Below are positions 10,172-22,047 of a stretch of 64,000 bases of DNA, in pieces (position 1 is the stretch's first letter; each line of letters opens with the position of its first letter). The stretch covers positions 26,412,001 to 26,476,000 of the forward strand of contig OZ316892.1 of NCBI GenBank assembly GCA_973895155.1, written 5' to 3'. A program made the position numbers and the translations under genes. This stretch comes from Marsupella aquatica. Taxonomy: Eukaryota > Marchantiophyta. The notes under the pieces were generated by a model, which was not told the origin of the DNA, made no database searches, and was given only the letters and a program-made list of their open reading frames with translations.

Positions 10172-12103
10172 TCAAACATTCGCGACCCGATGTAGCATAT
10201 CCGCCTCTCTTAAGATCTCCGAGCTCAATTCGCACAGCTTCTTATACTCAAATTTGGTAAGAGACGGGGAATGCTTTACTCTCTCCCACACCTCACGCCC
10301 AATGGCCGAGAAGTCCTCTAGCGTGGGAGCATCCTCTGGTGCGGGAGAGGGAGGCCGAGGCGCCAATAATTCGGCAGGGGAATTGGGAGGGCATCTAGTA
10401 TCCACATTGAACTTCACTGCTTTCTTCCTGCCACCGCTACCACAGCGCGCGACTCTCTCCGGGGCTCCTCCTGTACCATGAGCTTTACCTGTGCTGCCAC
10501 AACGCTGAATTACTTTCTCCGAGGTTCCAGCACTATGTGTTTTGCCCCTGCTGCCCCAACGCTGAAGTCTCTGAATTATCTCCGGGGCTCCAGCACCATG
10601 GGCTCTACCTATGCTGCCCCAACGCTGGAGTATGTGAATTATCTCCGGCGCTCCCGCACCAGGAGCTTTGCCAATGCTGCCACAACGCTGAAATCTCTCC
10701 AAGGTTCCTCCACCGTAAGTTTTACCTCCGCTGCCACAACGCTGAAATCTCTCCAGGGCTCCTCCACCGTAAGTTTTACCTCCGCTGCCACAACGCTGTA
10801 CTCTCTCCAGGGCTCCTCCACCATTAGCTTTACCAACGCTGCCACACCGCTGAACTCTTTCCGGGGTTCCTGCACCATGAGCTTTAACTGAGCTGGATTT
10901 CCTCCTCTGTCTCCTCCTCGCCTTGGCCCTGGCTTGAATTGAATTGAGCACAGAAACCCATCGTTCATTGGTTCCTCGTTCATTGGTTCCCCGTTCGTCG
11001 TTGTCAGATACCCAAAAACTAAAATTGGAAGAAGTCTTATTGCTGTTGAACTTATTTATGGTCTTGTCTATGGCCTCCTCTATGTTCTGATTTTGCTGTA
11101 CCCACAAGTTTTCAGCCTTCCTGGGCTTCTTAGGTTCCTCCCACTGACTCGTGGTGAACTTGTCCGTAGTCTCAGATGTGGCCTCCTCGTGTGTATTATG
11201 ACGTACCCACAAGTTTTCAGTTTTGCTGGGGTTCTTAGGCTCCTCCCACTGACTGGTGGTAAACTTGTCGGTAATCTCAGCTACGACCTCTTCTTGTTGG
11301 TTCTGCTCTTCCCTCAGGTTCTCAATCTGTCTGGGCTTAGGCTCCTCCCACTTATTGTGTGTGAAAATGTTGAAGGTCTCAGTTATGCCCTCCTCAGCTG
11401 GAATTTGCTGCACCCACAAGTTTGCAGGCTCGCTGGGCTTCTTCGGCTCTTCCCACTCATCTGAGTCACCAGCACTAACACTCTTAGCCAAATCTTCATC
11501 CACATCTCCACCCTGCTCTCTTCGTGCTGCGGACGAGTTGAACACATTGCGTCCTCCTTCTGTGTCGTGGTAGCCACTGCTGCTCGTACTCACCATCGAG
11601 ATGTCGTTCTCTTCGAGAAATACAAAAGCATCTCGAGCTGCTGCTTTGGCAGCTGACTCGGCGTAAGACTTGGCCACTGCCTCCATGGCATGGACGTCGA
11701 ATCCCTTCAGCAAAGGAGATGCGAGGTAGGAGGCAAAAGAGTAGTCCCCTGTGCATAATTGGTTCACATGATGGACTCTGTTCCTTGCATTCGCTCCTCC
11801 TAGGAACATGTCCAATGTGGTGACGCAGTTGGAGACCATCGCGGTGTTGTTATTATCCCTGGACCTGGACCTGGACCTGTTGCCTCGCTTGCAGAAGAGA
11901 GACCCCAGGGCACCCAAATCCCCCACATCAGCTGAAATCCGGGGAGGGGTAGGAAATTCGAAGCTGTAGCGACCGCTCGGATTATGACTCTCGCCCTGTG
12001 AGCTCACACATTCAGGCGTACAAAACCCTTCTTCGTCGTCGTCGGTAACGTATTGGTCATGGTGGTGGTGGTGACCATGACCAACAGACAAGCACAGCCC
12101 CAT
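10172..12103 (-). CDS. Unknown protein with N-acylation signal and two internal repeat blocks
   Basis: A 643-codon single frame, family not recognised. It begins MGLCLS, a good N-myristoylation context with an adjacent Cys for palmitoylation, so membrane anchoring is plausible (inference). Residues 9-15 are His-rich; 75-83 are an Arg/Ser run. Residues 216-356 hold four imperfect units of about 35 residues, each starting WEEPK and containing ENLWV-like and TDKFTT-like pieces. Residues 377-402 are strongly basic (ARAKARRRQRRK). Residues 410-560 hold about eight units of 17-22 residues with the core QRCGS or QRWGS followed by GK and a Gly-rich stretch. The last 80 residues are non-repetitive, with IGREVWERVKHSPSLTKFEY, and look like a conserved short helical domain. 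Opposite-strand frames over the repeats are shadows. The start is the first ATG, followed directly by the acylation motif. Confidence 0.7.
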   Translation of the reverse strand: MGLCLSVGHGHHHHHDQYVTDDDEEGFCTPECVSSQGESHNPSGRYSFEFPTPPRISADVGDLGALGSLFCKRGNRSRSRSRDNNNTAMVSNCVTTLDMFLGGANARNRVHHVNQLCTGDYSFASYLASPLLKGFDVHAMEAVAKSYAESAAKAAARDAFVFLEENDISMVSTSSSGYHDTEGGRNVFNSSAARREQGGDVDEDLAKSVSAGDSDEWEEPKKPSEPANLWVQQIPAEEGITETFNIFTHNKWEEPKPRQIENLREEQNQQEEVVAEITDKFTTSQWEEPKNPSKTENLWVRHNTHEEATSETTDKFTTSQWEEPKKPRKAENLWVQQNQNIEEAIDKTINKFNSNKTSSNFSFWVSDNDERGTNERGTNERWVSVLNSIQARAKARRRQRRKSSSVKAHGAGTPERVQRCGSVGKANGGGALERVQRCGSGGKTYGGGALERFQRCGSGGKTYGGGTLERFQRCGSIGKAPGAGAPEIIHILQRWGSIGRAHGAGAPEIIQRLQRWGSRGKTHSAGTSEKVIQRCGSTGKAHGTGGAPERVARCGSGGRKKAVKFNVDTRCPPNSPAELLAPRPPSPAPEDAPTLEDFSAIGREVWERVKHSPSLTKFEYKKLCELSSEILREADMLHRVANV

Positions 12104-14850
12104 GCTTGTTGGAGCGTCACCAACCCACCTTCTGCTTGCTTTCGCCTTCTGTTGCTGCTATCGGTGGCAGTGCCCCCCAATTCCACTTCACTTCGTCCTT
12201 CTGCATTGGCCTGAAAAGCCACCTTTTTCACACCACGCCCCTTCTACATTTGTATCAATTGACACTTCTACAACTCACCTCGCAATTTGAGTGCACATCG
12301 GAAAACTGTTGTGTGGCTGAGCAGAATCTGTGGGTTCTTTCATTCGACTTGGTCGACTCCAGAGGACTACGTTGGACACTATCTTATGAAAACAGTGTAT
12401 CGACCAGATCTGGTATTCCAGATAATGCTCTGCTGCAACATCCAAGGCGAGACGGAGAGCTCGGTCACTGTGCGGAGCAGTGCACACATTTTGACTGTGA
12501 AGTATCTGATGAACAATCCAATCTTCATCAATAATTTGGAGGCAGGATAGAGCACATTTGGTTACAGCATTTGATCATCCATCCACTCTAGTACCTTTCG
12601 AACTGAAATCTGTGTCATGCCATCGCCTCGAACTTCCCAACAAAGAAAAATTGAAGCAAAACAACAATTGTGCATCACTTTGAAATTGAGCTGGCCAGAA
12701 TGACGTAATAATTTGTTCGTTCTATTTGAGTCCCGTCGCTTGAAGCCGCCACCACGGTCTGCACAATGAGGTTCCCCGCATCCACTCGATGCACAGAAGA
12801 GAAGAGTGACCGTTGAGGAACAAGGGACTACTACTGGATCGTTGCAAAATACCTCTTCGTCGTCAATGACTCTCAGCTCCTCGCCTCCTCCATTATTAGC
12901 TCGTCACTCGAAGCCCACCGCCCCAGATGTTGCCCATCGTGCTGCTTGCTTCCATGCCCACCGCCACATCTCCACAATCACAATCGCCCCGAGACTTGAC
13001 TGCCCGACGAAAGGATTGGTGCTCAACAAGAATCGCGAAGGAGGAAAGCACAGAGGAGGAGGAAGAACAGCATCAAAAGAAACCGAGGAACAACCAGCAC
13101 GGGCAGCAGAGTCGCTACAACAGAGCAGGAAGAACCGCAAACGGAAATAACAGAAGGGTCGATTGATCGAGAGCCTCGAGAGGAAGAGTGAAGAGTCCCT
13201 GAACCTCTCAGGAGAAGGTGGAGGGGGGAGTAGGTGAGCTCATGAGGTGGGAGGTGAGGTGGGGGTGGGGAAGGAATTGCGGTCGACAGATTCGCAATGA
13301 TTACAGACTACACGTAACCCGACTGGCGATAAAGACTCAACGCAGCAGCGATAAATTAGCGGGAGCCAAAAATTTTTAAAACAGGGGACACCAATTGCAA
13401 CAGTAAAGTCCGACTAAAAACAGGGGATCTCCCTTCCAACAGTGAACTCGTAGTGCGATTCCTCTGTTTTTTGTGGAGACACAGGTGAAACCGGAATGCA
13501 GACTATGAGGCTACGAGGGGGGCGACCGACCCCTCCAAAACTGCGACCCGGGTTTCATGAACCCTCACCTTCACGGCTTCACCGCTGGATTGTCTCCTAG
13601 AATCCTGGAAACACTCTCGGCCGTCCGTTTTGGTGGGGGTACGGTATCCTCCCTTCCCCGGCTGGGATGGGAATGCCATTTACTGCGCAGCCGGTTTCTC
13701 TCAATACTGACTGGCAATAGCCCGCACTAAGATACTCAGACTGCTATAACAGGTCATCGCCGGTTCACTGATGTTGCAGACACGACGTTTCATGTTTGTG
13801 TTTTGGACGAGATCGGCGATGTCCTGTTTGCGACGTTCTGGAGGGTGACGTTGACGTATCGTGTAGAGGAATATGGGCTATAGCCGGTAGCGAGGAGCCG
13901 ACCGTCCCCGAGTAATTGAAGACGTGGAGATTGCTGAACGTTGATTGTTGGCTCGCGTATCTTCAGGAGTCGATTGCGGGTCGGTAAAATTTCTGAGCGT
14001 TAGAGCAATCAATCGGCCGAACGGGATGTGCTATTTTTACTCACGAGCGAGCGTCGCGGAATCGCGGATGGTAGTCTCATAATGATTGAGGAGGAGCTGA
14101 CGCAGTGACGCCTTCGCCTCATCACTCATCAAAGTCTGACGCCGCTGCCAACTGGAATTCACCGCCGAGCATCATTATTTGACCTATCAAGTTTGTCATC
14201 CATCTATGCGAGTGATTGGGAAGCGCCTTCTTTCTTTTTGGCCTTGAATGATTTCATTAAGTCATAGCATAGAGCGGGGCACCCGAAAAGGTGGAGTTGG
14301 GAATTCCTTCTTGCTTCATGGTGGAAACAGCGTCTTAGTCTGTACTGGTTCGAAAATCCTCACTATCTTTTGAAGAACGCTTCCATCTTCTGTTGAAGCC
14401 GAGATAGTCAGATAGGAATTGAATTCAATTGAAAGTACTCGCTTCAGTACTTTGCGGCTATCCAAAAACTGCCTTGATTCCTCTCTTCCACCCAGAAAAG
14501 TCCAGACGTTCAGAAATTCCCCTTGTTTTAGCGATGGAGCGGACTAAACTAAGCCCTACAAAACTACCCAAAAATGGCATAGCTGACTGCGAATTAATTT
14601 TACGTGTCCAATTGTTGCACGTCTGGACTGGACGATACGGACAGACTCGCGCACATGTAGCCTGTCAGATCAATTAGATTGTAATTTCTATCCGCCCGCG
14701 CGGCAGCCCTTGTCAGAACGAGGAAGGTCAGATCATTGTTAGCTCATTTGTTGTTGTGGCTCTGTGGGGGGCATTAGGAGTTTAGGACCCTAATGCGGTC
14801 TCCTCGGGGCCCGCGTTCTGCAGTCCCTCTACTACTACTCTCTAGCGTTG
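12104..14850. other. Gene-poor stretch
   Basis: The left end should contain the promoter and 5' UTR of the minus-strand gene at 10.2-12.1 kb. Plus frames at 12106-12534 and 12806-13150 have no domain, poor start context and compete with other frames, so I do not call them. I see no RNA gene or repeat array here. Confidence 0.4.
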
Positions 14851-14859
14851 GGGCCCTCC

Positions 14860-17463
14860 TGTTTGGGTGGACGCAGAATATCTTCACTTTATCAGCCGCA
14901 AAGACAATATCGTAGGTGCACATAGGGCATCTGGAGTTGTAGCCCATCAGACAAGCACTCAGTGTCCTGTAGAACTTGAACGAAGTCTCAGACAAAACGA
15001 CAAGGACAAAATAATGCAGGGGAGGGACAAGATTACAAGAAGGGATGTCGAGTGAACATTGGGAAACTCAACAATTCGACATCACAGTGCCCGGATATCA
15101 ACTGGTTCAATTGGGTTTTTCGAGGCATACAAACACATGGAGGAAGGTAATCCAATAGAAATCATGGACTACCCTCAAACGAAATCCGTCTGAGCATGGT
15201 GAGCTGGTAGACGAGGACGCGATCAGGCAATAAAGAGCCAAGATGTTGGTTGTCACTGTCCCAGATCAGGAAGGAAGTCTGTTTCGAATATGTGGGTTTT
15301 TCAGTCGGCCAGACGAAGTGCAGCCGTTTGTTCTCGAGTTCCAGGTGTAAATCTGAACGCAATTGTACAAATTTGTACAGCAATTGTCTGCGGGAAGCGG
15401 CCTGGGCAACCTCGTCGAAACACAATCCCATCTCGATGATTCCCATTTGCGACTTGAACAGAATGGCCCCGTGCCTTCCTGCTAGCAATCAGAACTAGAA
15501 AGCAGGAAGCTCCTTGTTGTGCAGCGTCTTTACTGCACGAAGTTAACACGCCTGTCATTGTGTTCAAAACACCCGAAGAGACGAAGAGTTGTCTCGTTCT
15601 GCAGAAGTGAAGAGTTTGAAACCAGTTGATTCCGTTTCTTGGACAGGCCCTACTCTCTATGCTGTCGCAATTTGTTTGGAGTTTCAAAACTGTTTGATCT
15701 GTTTGATCAGTTTGTTGTCATTGTCAATTAATGTTTGTACCATCTACAGAGTCAGCTGAGTCGAGTACTGATCCTTATATTGCAAATGAAACGGCAACAT
15801 TGCATCTAATTTACAAGATAGCCAGGCGAAGCATTGTAATGAGAATTCACATCGTTTTGCCATACAGCCTTCCTTTTCACTTGAATTTGGCTCTTAGTAT
15901 TGTGTATGACCTGACAGATTACTCAGTTTCCACAACGTAGTGATTGAAGACCCTTTTTCTGTTCTTCCCTAAATAGAAGGTCTAGTGCACCTTGCTGCTA
16001 CTGTTCGACCGCCTTCTAACTCCTTTCAATTGTACACTCGGTGGCGTCTTCCTTTTTCACTTATGTTGACTTAATTGTCTGCAAATTTATTGAGAATGTC
16101 TGCTCTCTGGGTAGGCAAGCACCTGCATATGTCTGTTGGCAAGGAGCTGAGGGCATCAGTGCTCCCAGAAGCCAAGAAGTCCAGAATGAAATGTTCTGTT
16201 TGAGAGCAATGCCATCTAAGCATAACGGCCCTTGAGATGGAGAACATGTGGCTCAATCCCACATCACTTTTGAGTCTCCACAAAGAACACCTTCATTCGA
16301 TTCAATCTCTCTATATCTTGTACATTCGACTGTCATGCTTGGGAGTTCGGACATACTTATGCAGAAAATGGAGAACACTGAATGTAGTGCAGGCTCCATG
16401 GAGAAGAACTGAAAGTTATCCTGAAATCTTTTGAACGAGAATTCTCTTTCTCTTTAAACGAAAACCAATTCACAACATGGGGTGATTGCACCCAACAATT
16501 GAGCGCCCAGTCTCCATAGACGACAATGCTTATGTATGTACAGAAGATTAGCACAGCAAAGGGATCAGATCGCCCACAACAGCCTTCCTTGTAAATGCAG
16601 ATATGTACTACTCCGAACTAAATTAAAAGCAACGCAAATGACAGACTACTGATCTTCGGCTGTCGATGGTCAACAGCTGAGCCAGATTCGTTGCAATTGT
16701 TGAGCCTAATGAACACTTCTTGCTATTCTCGAGCTTCATTGGGTCTCCATAAACAACTTTTTTTGATTTACTGATTAATTTTGTATCTTTTTGTAACCGA
16801 AGGCAACAACAGGTTTTGATGCCATGCAGAGAGTACAGATAAAAAAAATCGAGACGATCTTAGAGTTTTTCAGACATTTTGCAATAGGATAAACACGCAA
16901 TTTGCAATTTTAATCATGGCAGTGTGATGAAAAATGCGATCAAATGACACTCATCGTCGTCTGTACCTAAAATACAAAGCAATTTTTTCAATGGAACGGT
17001 AATGAGGGCTGCGCAAATGAGAGCAGGGTAAGAACCACGATGAATGTATTCGACGATACAACAACACAGCCCTTGAAATTCTCGAAAAGCCTCATCAGTT
17101 TATAAAGAATCCGACCGTTCGCAAAACCAAATTCATAACAAGGGAAGTTTTCTGAATAAGACTTCAGGATCACAAACCCATATAATCCTTGAGGTTCTCC
17201 TCACTGACCACTTCGGTATGTTTTGATTCAACGTCAGCATTGGAGCCGAGCAGTGCAATGGGTGGGCGTTTTCGTGTCTTCCTTTCTAAAGGGAATACTG
17301 TGTTGCACTGCAGACAAGGAAGACAGTTGCAACGCTCTAGAATCCAATCCAGATTTTCACAAGACGAGAGTCGTCCGACTACATGGCCACATGTGGCAAC
17401 CCACGAGGCTAGTAGACTGACATGAAGCTTTTGATCAGCAAACAACATTCTCACGTGCAACAA
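14860..17463 (-). CDS. Candidate multi-exon gene of unknown function (exons tentative)
   Basis: A series of minus-strand frames in this interval reads like coding exons without matching any family I know. In transcriptional order: about 17463-17170 (containing RCNCLPCLQCNTVFPLERK), about 17173-16990 (NFPCYEFGFANGRILYKL), about 16540-16380 (GDWALNCWVQSPHVVNWFSF), about 16240-16072 (HFILDFLASGSTDALSSLP), about 15488-15165 (KFVQLRSDLHLELENKRL) and about 15000-14860 (CPMCTYDIVFAADKVKIF). The 15.2-15.5 kb piece is bounded by an acceptor-like tagcag and a donor-like G/GTAGTC. I have not shown that these join in one phase, and some may be chance. It could also be a decayed gene. Confidence 0.3.
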
Positions 17464-17871
17464 TCATAGTGAAGATTCATCATATCTCGAATTCTGTGTG
17501 TGCCCATGCCAATTCCAGGATGCCGTGCCGTGAACCTGGAAACAAAGAAAAAGCACTTTACTCGAAAGGTCCATCACACCTTTTGAGAAAAGGTTTCTCT
17601 AGTGGCAGAACTCCACACCGGGAAGAAAACACTTCGCATGAGCATCTCATCAGCATGACAGACTAGATAATTATGCACGAACCGTAAGAGTGAGAGGCAG
17701 CAATGAAATCTGGGATGTCAGCAAAATTGCCTGCCTACACAGCCTTAGACTACGTAGCACTATCCAGCTTGCGCCCCTACTCTTTGCAGATACTTACTGG
17801 CAGGAGTTTTGGGTGCTTGAGGAAATTGCAAGGAAGTGGAAGCAAGTCAACAAGAATGACTAGATGCTGAC

Positions 17872-18080
17872 GTTTGCCACGAGACTCTTTCCCATGACTT
17901 CCGGTGTCCCAGAGAAACATTCTGGTCTCTGGAGTAACCTTCTTGGGACATTCATTCATTGCTCCCTACTCAATTCGTTTGCCACGAGACTCTTTCCCTT
18001 AACTTCGAGTGTCCCAGAGAAACCTTCTGGAACAGTTATTCTTCTTGGGAAATTCATTCCTTGCTCCCTATTGAATTTTG
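17872..18080. repeat. Two-unit tandem repeat, about 105 bp per unit
   Basis: Unit 1 (17872-17976) and unit 2 (from 17977) both begin gtttgccacgagactctttc and share tgtcccagagaaa and ttgctcccta. Divergence is moderate, with small indels. Confidence 0.85.
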
Positions 18081-18099
18081 TTTTGGCCTCTGAAACACC

Positions 18100-18312
18100 A
18101 TTTGAAATTCATTCAAAAAGCCTTCACAAGCCAGCTTACAACAAGGGGGCCAGCACCCAGAAGGGCCAAAGGTCAAAGTGCCCAGACAACCGGGAGGCCC
18201 GGCGCCTGGAGAAGAAGAAAGACCAGGGACAGGCAGCTAAGCTGCAATTTAACTACCGCAACTGCACACTCCGTAAGACCGGCCAGTGAGCAGGGACTGG
18301 TGGAGTACTCAA
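18100..18312 (+). repeat. Dispersed repeat, copy 1 (partner at 31.0 kb)
   Basis: Shares gaaattcattcaaaaagcc, ggccaaaggtc-like, gaggcccgg and aagaccggccagtg segments, in the same order and spacing, with 31018-31255. Type unknown; it may be a SINE-like or LTR fragment. Confidence 0.55.
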
Positions 18313-18687
18313 TAGTGGATCCGTGACAGAAGTGCGATTCTATTGGTTTGATTTGGTTTATTGCTCCCTATTTGATCCTACAATTCAATGCTGAAAGTGA
18401 TTGTCATTGTTCTACCCATTGGTAGACACCGTGAAGAGATGAGAGTGTACGTTGTCACACTTTGGAATGCTACCTATGCTCCATGTATTCACACAAATGC
18501 AAAGTTTGCTCAACATTAGTCATCCGAGCACTCTCATTGTGGCAAGTGAGGTTGTGAGGTTGTGAATTCATATGTCAACCAGGTTGACATAAGCTTCATT
18601 TGTCAACCAGGTTGTGCAGAAAACCCCATGCGAAAGTGGGATTCACCCTTCACCAAAGCACTTTGCACACAAAGGACTTGACACTTT

Positions 18688-19000
18688 TTTTTGCCTTGGA
18701 ACCAAAAGCTGACCCATCCAACAAAGTATATCTGTTCAACTCTGGAGCACACGCTTATGTAGGGTAGCCCACAAGGGGGGTCATATCCCAGACCAGGAGG
18801 GAGAGAGGGTTGGTCCAGAGCCCAAAGCAGACCAGCCAGGGCTGAGGAGAAATCAGTACTCCCACCACTATACCCCACCACTACACCCCACCCACACAGT
18901 CACACACTCACCCTCCACAACCCTTGCATGTGGAGGGGGCTTTAACTTGGGACCTCTTGGTTCTAGGCTCATCCCCTGGCCAACTGACCACAGCCAGTTG
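18688..19000 (-). mobile_element. tRNA-derived SINE, full-length copy 2 with target-site duplications
   Basis: Minus-strand element of about 313 bp. The head (near 19000) shows the tRNA-like A-box region ggtcagttggccaggggat, then a degenerate B box. The tail ends in ggttccaaggc plus an A-run (seen as T's at 18685-18692). It is flanked by direct repeats of 23 bp, 18665-18687 and 19001-19023, differing at one base (both start gcacacaaagga). That is the signature of LINE-mediated retroposition. The body matches copy 1 at 3.9 kb. Confidence 0.85.
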
Positions 19001-19129
19001 GCACACAAAGGAATTGACACTTTGGAAAATTGAAGGAGGTCACTTTGTTAATACCAAAGTGGAAACGGGCAGGTGGACAACATCTAAGAGTGTGATCGAA
19101 GGGGTAGTAATACGTCTCAAATCTTGACA

Positions 19130-20139
19130 CCCATGCTCAGAGGCCTCAATACATAGAGGCCCCCATCACCTATGACGTTTTTAAGCACTGCACCCCCTAA
19201 AATGTAAGATTTTTATAAATTTTTTAAAACCTCTAAAGTTGGAATATTGGATTTAAATGATCCTAAAGTTATTCCACAAAATTTTCTCTAAGTCTTCCTT
19301 TAAAACCAATAAAACTACTCTATTCTTTGTCACACGTGATGTGCCAATCTATGAAAGTGAAACCTTCAAGCACCCATGGAGTCTTCCAGAGTTGTTGATC
19401 ATTGTTTGAGGTTATATCCCTGGTTACTACTAAAAACAGGTAGGGCATCTTCAAAGGTCCCCTGTTTTCCGTGGGAACTGTCAGCAGACTGCCAGTGTAA
19501 CCCAAGGTGCTAACCATTCCCCCTAATCACCACAACCACATAGTTAGCCTAGTACTCACATTTAAGCTTCAAGCTCAGGTGTGTTGTGCAAGGGGATCTC
19601 AGCAAGCTCATTGCAAGCTTGCATGTGTCCCTTTAATTTGGAAGATTGATGGATAAATCTATCCATTTGTATTTAGAAGCTTGAGGATAAATTTGTTGCA
19701 TCATTTTGGGCTTGTTGAAAATCCCGCTGAAAATCTGGTATCCACGGGTTAAAATGCATAGAATTGCACATCTGAAAAAGTCTTAGAGGTTTGTCAAGTG
19801 GAAACTTGAATGGAACATAATTGCTACTAGGGAGGTTAATGACTAAGTGCATATTTTGCTATACCATTGATGCAAAGTCCTAGCCAAATTCTAATACACC
19901 TACTTTATGAAGAAGATATTGTGGGAATATTTTTTAGTTCCACTTTCAATGATTTATTTTAGTTTATAAAAGGTATTTAATGGGAGTATTCTTAATATAT
20001 TACATGAGTGCACAATACATGAGTAAATAAATATAGTGCAATAACTATGTTTTGAGAGAAATCCAATAATACAACATGATTATGCCTGTTCCATAGCCAA
20101 CGAGCTAGTGCTCCTCCTCTCACCCTCACATCTCTCTCC
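19130..20139. other. AT-rich repeat-derived intergenic DNA
   Basis: No gene. The piece near 19140-19200 (tacatagaggcccccatcac, followed by a pyrimidine/AT-rich tail) resembles 40.14-40.21 kb at the end of the GC-rich repeat there, so this is probably the remnant end of the same repeat family. Confidence 0.4.
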
Positions 20140-20375
20140 TGGAGAGTGAACCTTCAAGTATGAGCACAAGTTTGTGTTCCCCTTGGGTATACCCCCTCCG
20201 ATGCATGGTCTATGAGTACCTGGAACTCAAACGCCTAGCTCGTACTATGAAAGTAAATAGATAATACTAGAGACACAACCTAACACATGTGAAGAAAACA
20301 TCCATGTTTCAAAAAGGTCCACTTTTGGTTGCGTCTACCTTTGCCCCCGTCTAAACCCACTAGAAAATAGCAAGT
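20140..20375 (+). repeat. Dispersed direct repeat, copy 1 (partner at 52.86 kb)
   Basis: About 235 bp matching 52862-53124 at a high level. Shared pieces include gtgaaccttcaagtatgagc-like, ggtacctggaactcaaac, cctaacacatgtgaag and catccatgtttcaaaaag. Probably an LTR or other retroelement fragment. Confidence 0.75.
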
Positions 20376-20437
20376 CCCATTGTAGGTAGTTCACTCCAGA
20401 TACCAGCAATTCACCAAGCCCTAAAACACAAAACCCT

Positions 20438-21167
20438 ACTGAATAAATAATTCATTGTTTTCACAAGAAAACATCAGGCAATTGTAGGTTGCATCTTGTG
20501 GTAGGCTTGCATTGCTTTGTACTATGCTATTGCCTTGTGCGAGATGGTAGGCTGAAATAGTGAACCCCACAATCAGGCACCACACAAGAACTGCACATGA
20601 AATTGTGAACTTCACAGTAAGTCACCACAAGGCGCTCAGCCCTTTTAATTGCACATCAAAATATATGCCATCGCTATTGGGGATAATCCCTATCCCATGA
20701 CACCATGCACATGTGAACACCATACAAAGTAGTCGACACAACGAGTACGTGATTCACCTCATGACCGAGGCTACGTCCACGGGGAAGCAAAAGACCTTTA
20801 CTTCTCTCTTGCTGCAGTCCAACTATGAACTGAAGATCCACCAGAGACTGGCACCAGTCTTGACTATATACACAACAGCACTACCGCTAACCTTAGCTAA
20901 GTTCTAACCTGAATTAGACTAACTGCGGTTAGCTATACTTAGAGTCACACGACTAAGAACAATACCTAACAATCGCCTTGTGTGACATGGTAGGCTGAAA
21001 TAGTGAACTCCACAATCAGGCACCACATAAGAACTCCTCATGCAATTGTGAACTTCACAGGAAGGCAACACAAGCCATTCAACCCTTACAATTGCACATC
21101 AAAATATGACAATAGTCGCCTACAATGTCAATCCTTACCATGATAACCCCATTTATTCTCTGTATAT
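20438..21167 (+). repeat. Internally duplicated repeat, homologous to 58.44-58.70 kb
   Basis: The module gtaggctgaaatagtgaa...ttgcacatcaaaatat occurs twice here (about 20520-20665 and 20965-21110) and once near 58520-58655. From about 20965 the order continues as at 58.55 kb up to the sequence ccatttattctctg. This belongs to the left part of the segmental duplication that contains the NLR genes; copy A carries an extra module. Confidence 0.75.
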
Positions 21168-21665
21168 AGCATGTTCATCCTGGAACATGTCTTTTTTTTT
21201 GTCTTCAAGTGATATGTAATTCACATGCACATAAAATCACATTATGACCAAGAAAGTACAAAGGTACTAAAGAGTTGAGTTGTGCACATACACTACAGAT
21301 TATCATTTGCTTCTAGGTAATTACATAAATTCAACTCAATTAAAGCCATAAATTTTGCAAAGTAAACCATGAGGGGACGTTAATACACCAGATGTTCACA
21401 TTGATCAAATTCATTTCTTACACTCTCATGAGAAGAAAGAGAATTCACTAAGGAGTGATTGAAAAGGAAAGATTAAACCTTGATGAGGGGAGCCAAATAC
21501 ATTCAAAATACTCTAAATTCACTAAAATTCAGAGGGGTCCTAAAGTTAATTCAAAATCAAATTAATACAAATGATTTACAGGCACATTAAAATCAAATAC
21601 TTGACACAAAATATGAATGAGACAAAATCTGAAAGGTGGATTCACCATATAGCAGCCTCGAAATT
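21168..21665. other. 498-bp insertion in copy A (or deletion in copy B)
   Basis: At 58.70 kb the sequence passes directly from ttattctctg to tacatcacttattc. In copy A these two points lie 498 bp apart, and the intervening AT-rich DNA has no counterpart near copy B. No gene seen in it. Confidence 0.7.
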
Positions 21666-22047
21666 CTTTGTACATCACTTATTCATTCTACAACCGTCCA
21701 ATTACAGGAGTGCGCAAGGCACCACACAAGAACTTGAGTAATTTAATATGAGGGTGCAAACTGTGACAAGATGAACATGAAAAAAGTTGGAGTCCATCAG
21801 GACAACTTTTCCACAAGGGTGTCGATCAAGCAATAGTTTTCTTAAAGCGACTGAAGTACGTCCACTCTGACCCTGGCTGATGTTTGACCCTAGCTGATGT
21901 TGTACAGCTTCAGAACAGGTTGCGATCCGAAGAAAGCATAGATCTGGAGGGCTCGTTGGGCTGTTGGGGTATGGCCCGAGCTGAAAACCTCCTGTAATCG
22001 ACCGTAGAAAGCTTCTATGTCGTGCCGATATTTGTGTCATGAGGAAG

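Noticed and set aside
10478-11573. Plus-strand ORFs with apparent internal repeats
   Set aside because: Shadows of the repeat blocks of the minus-strand 643-codon gene, which has the better start, length and composition.
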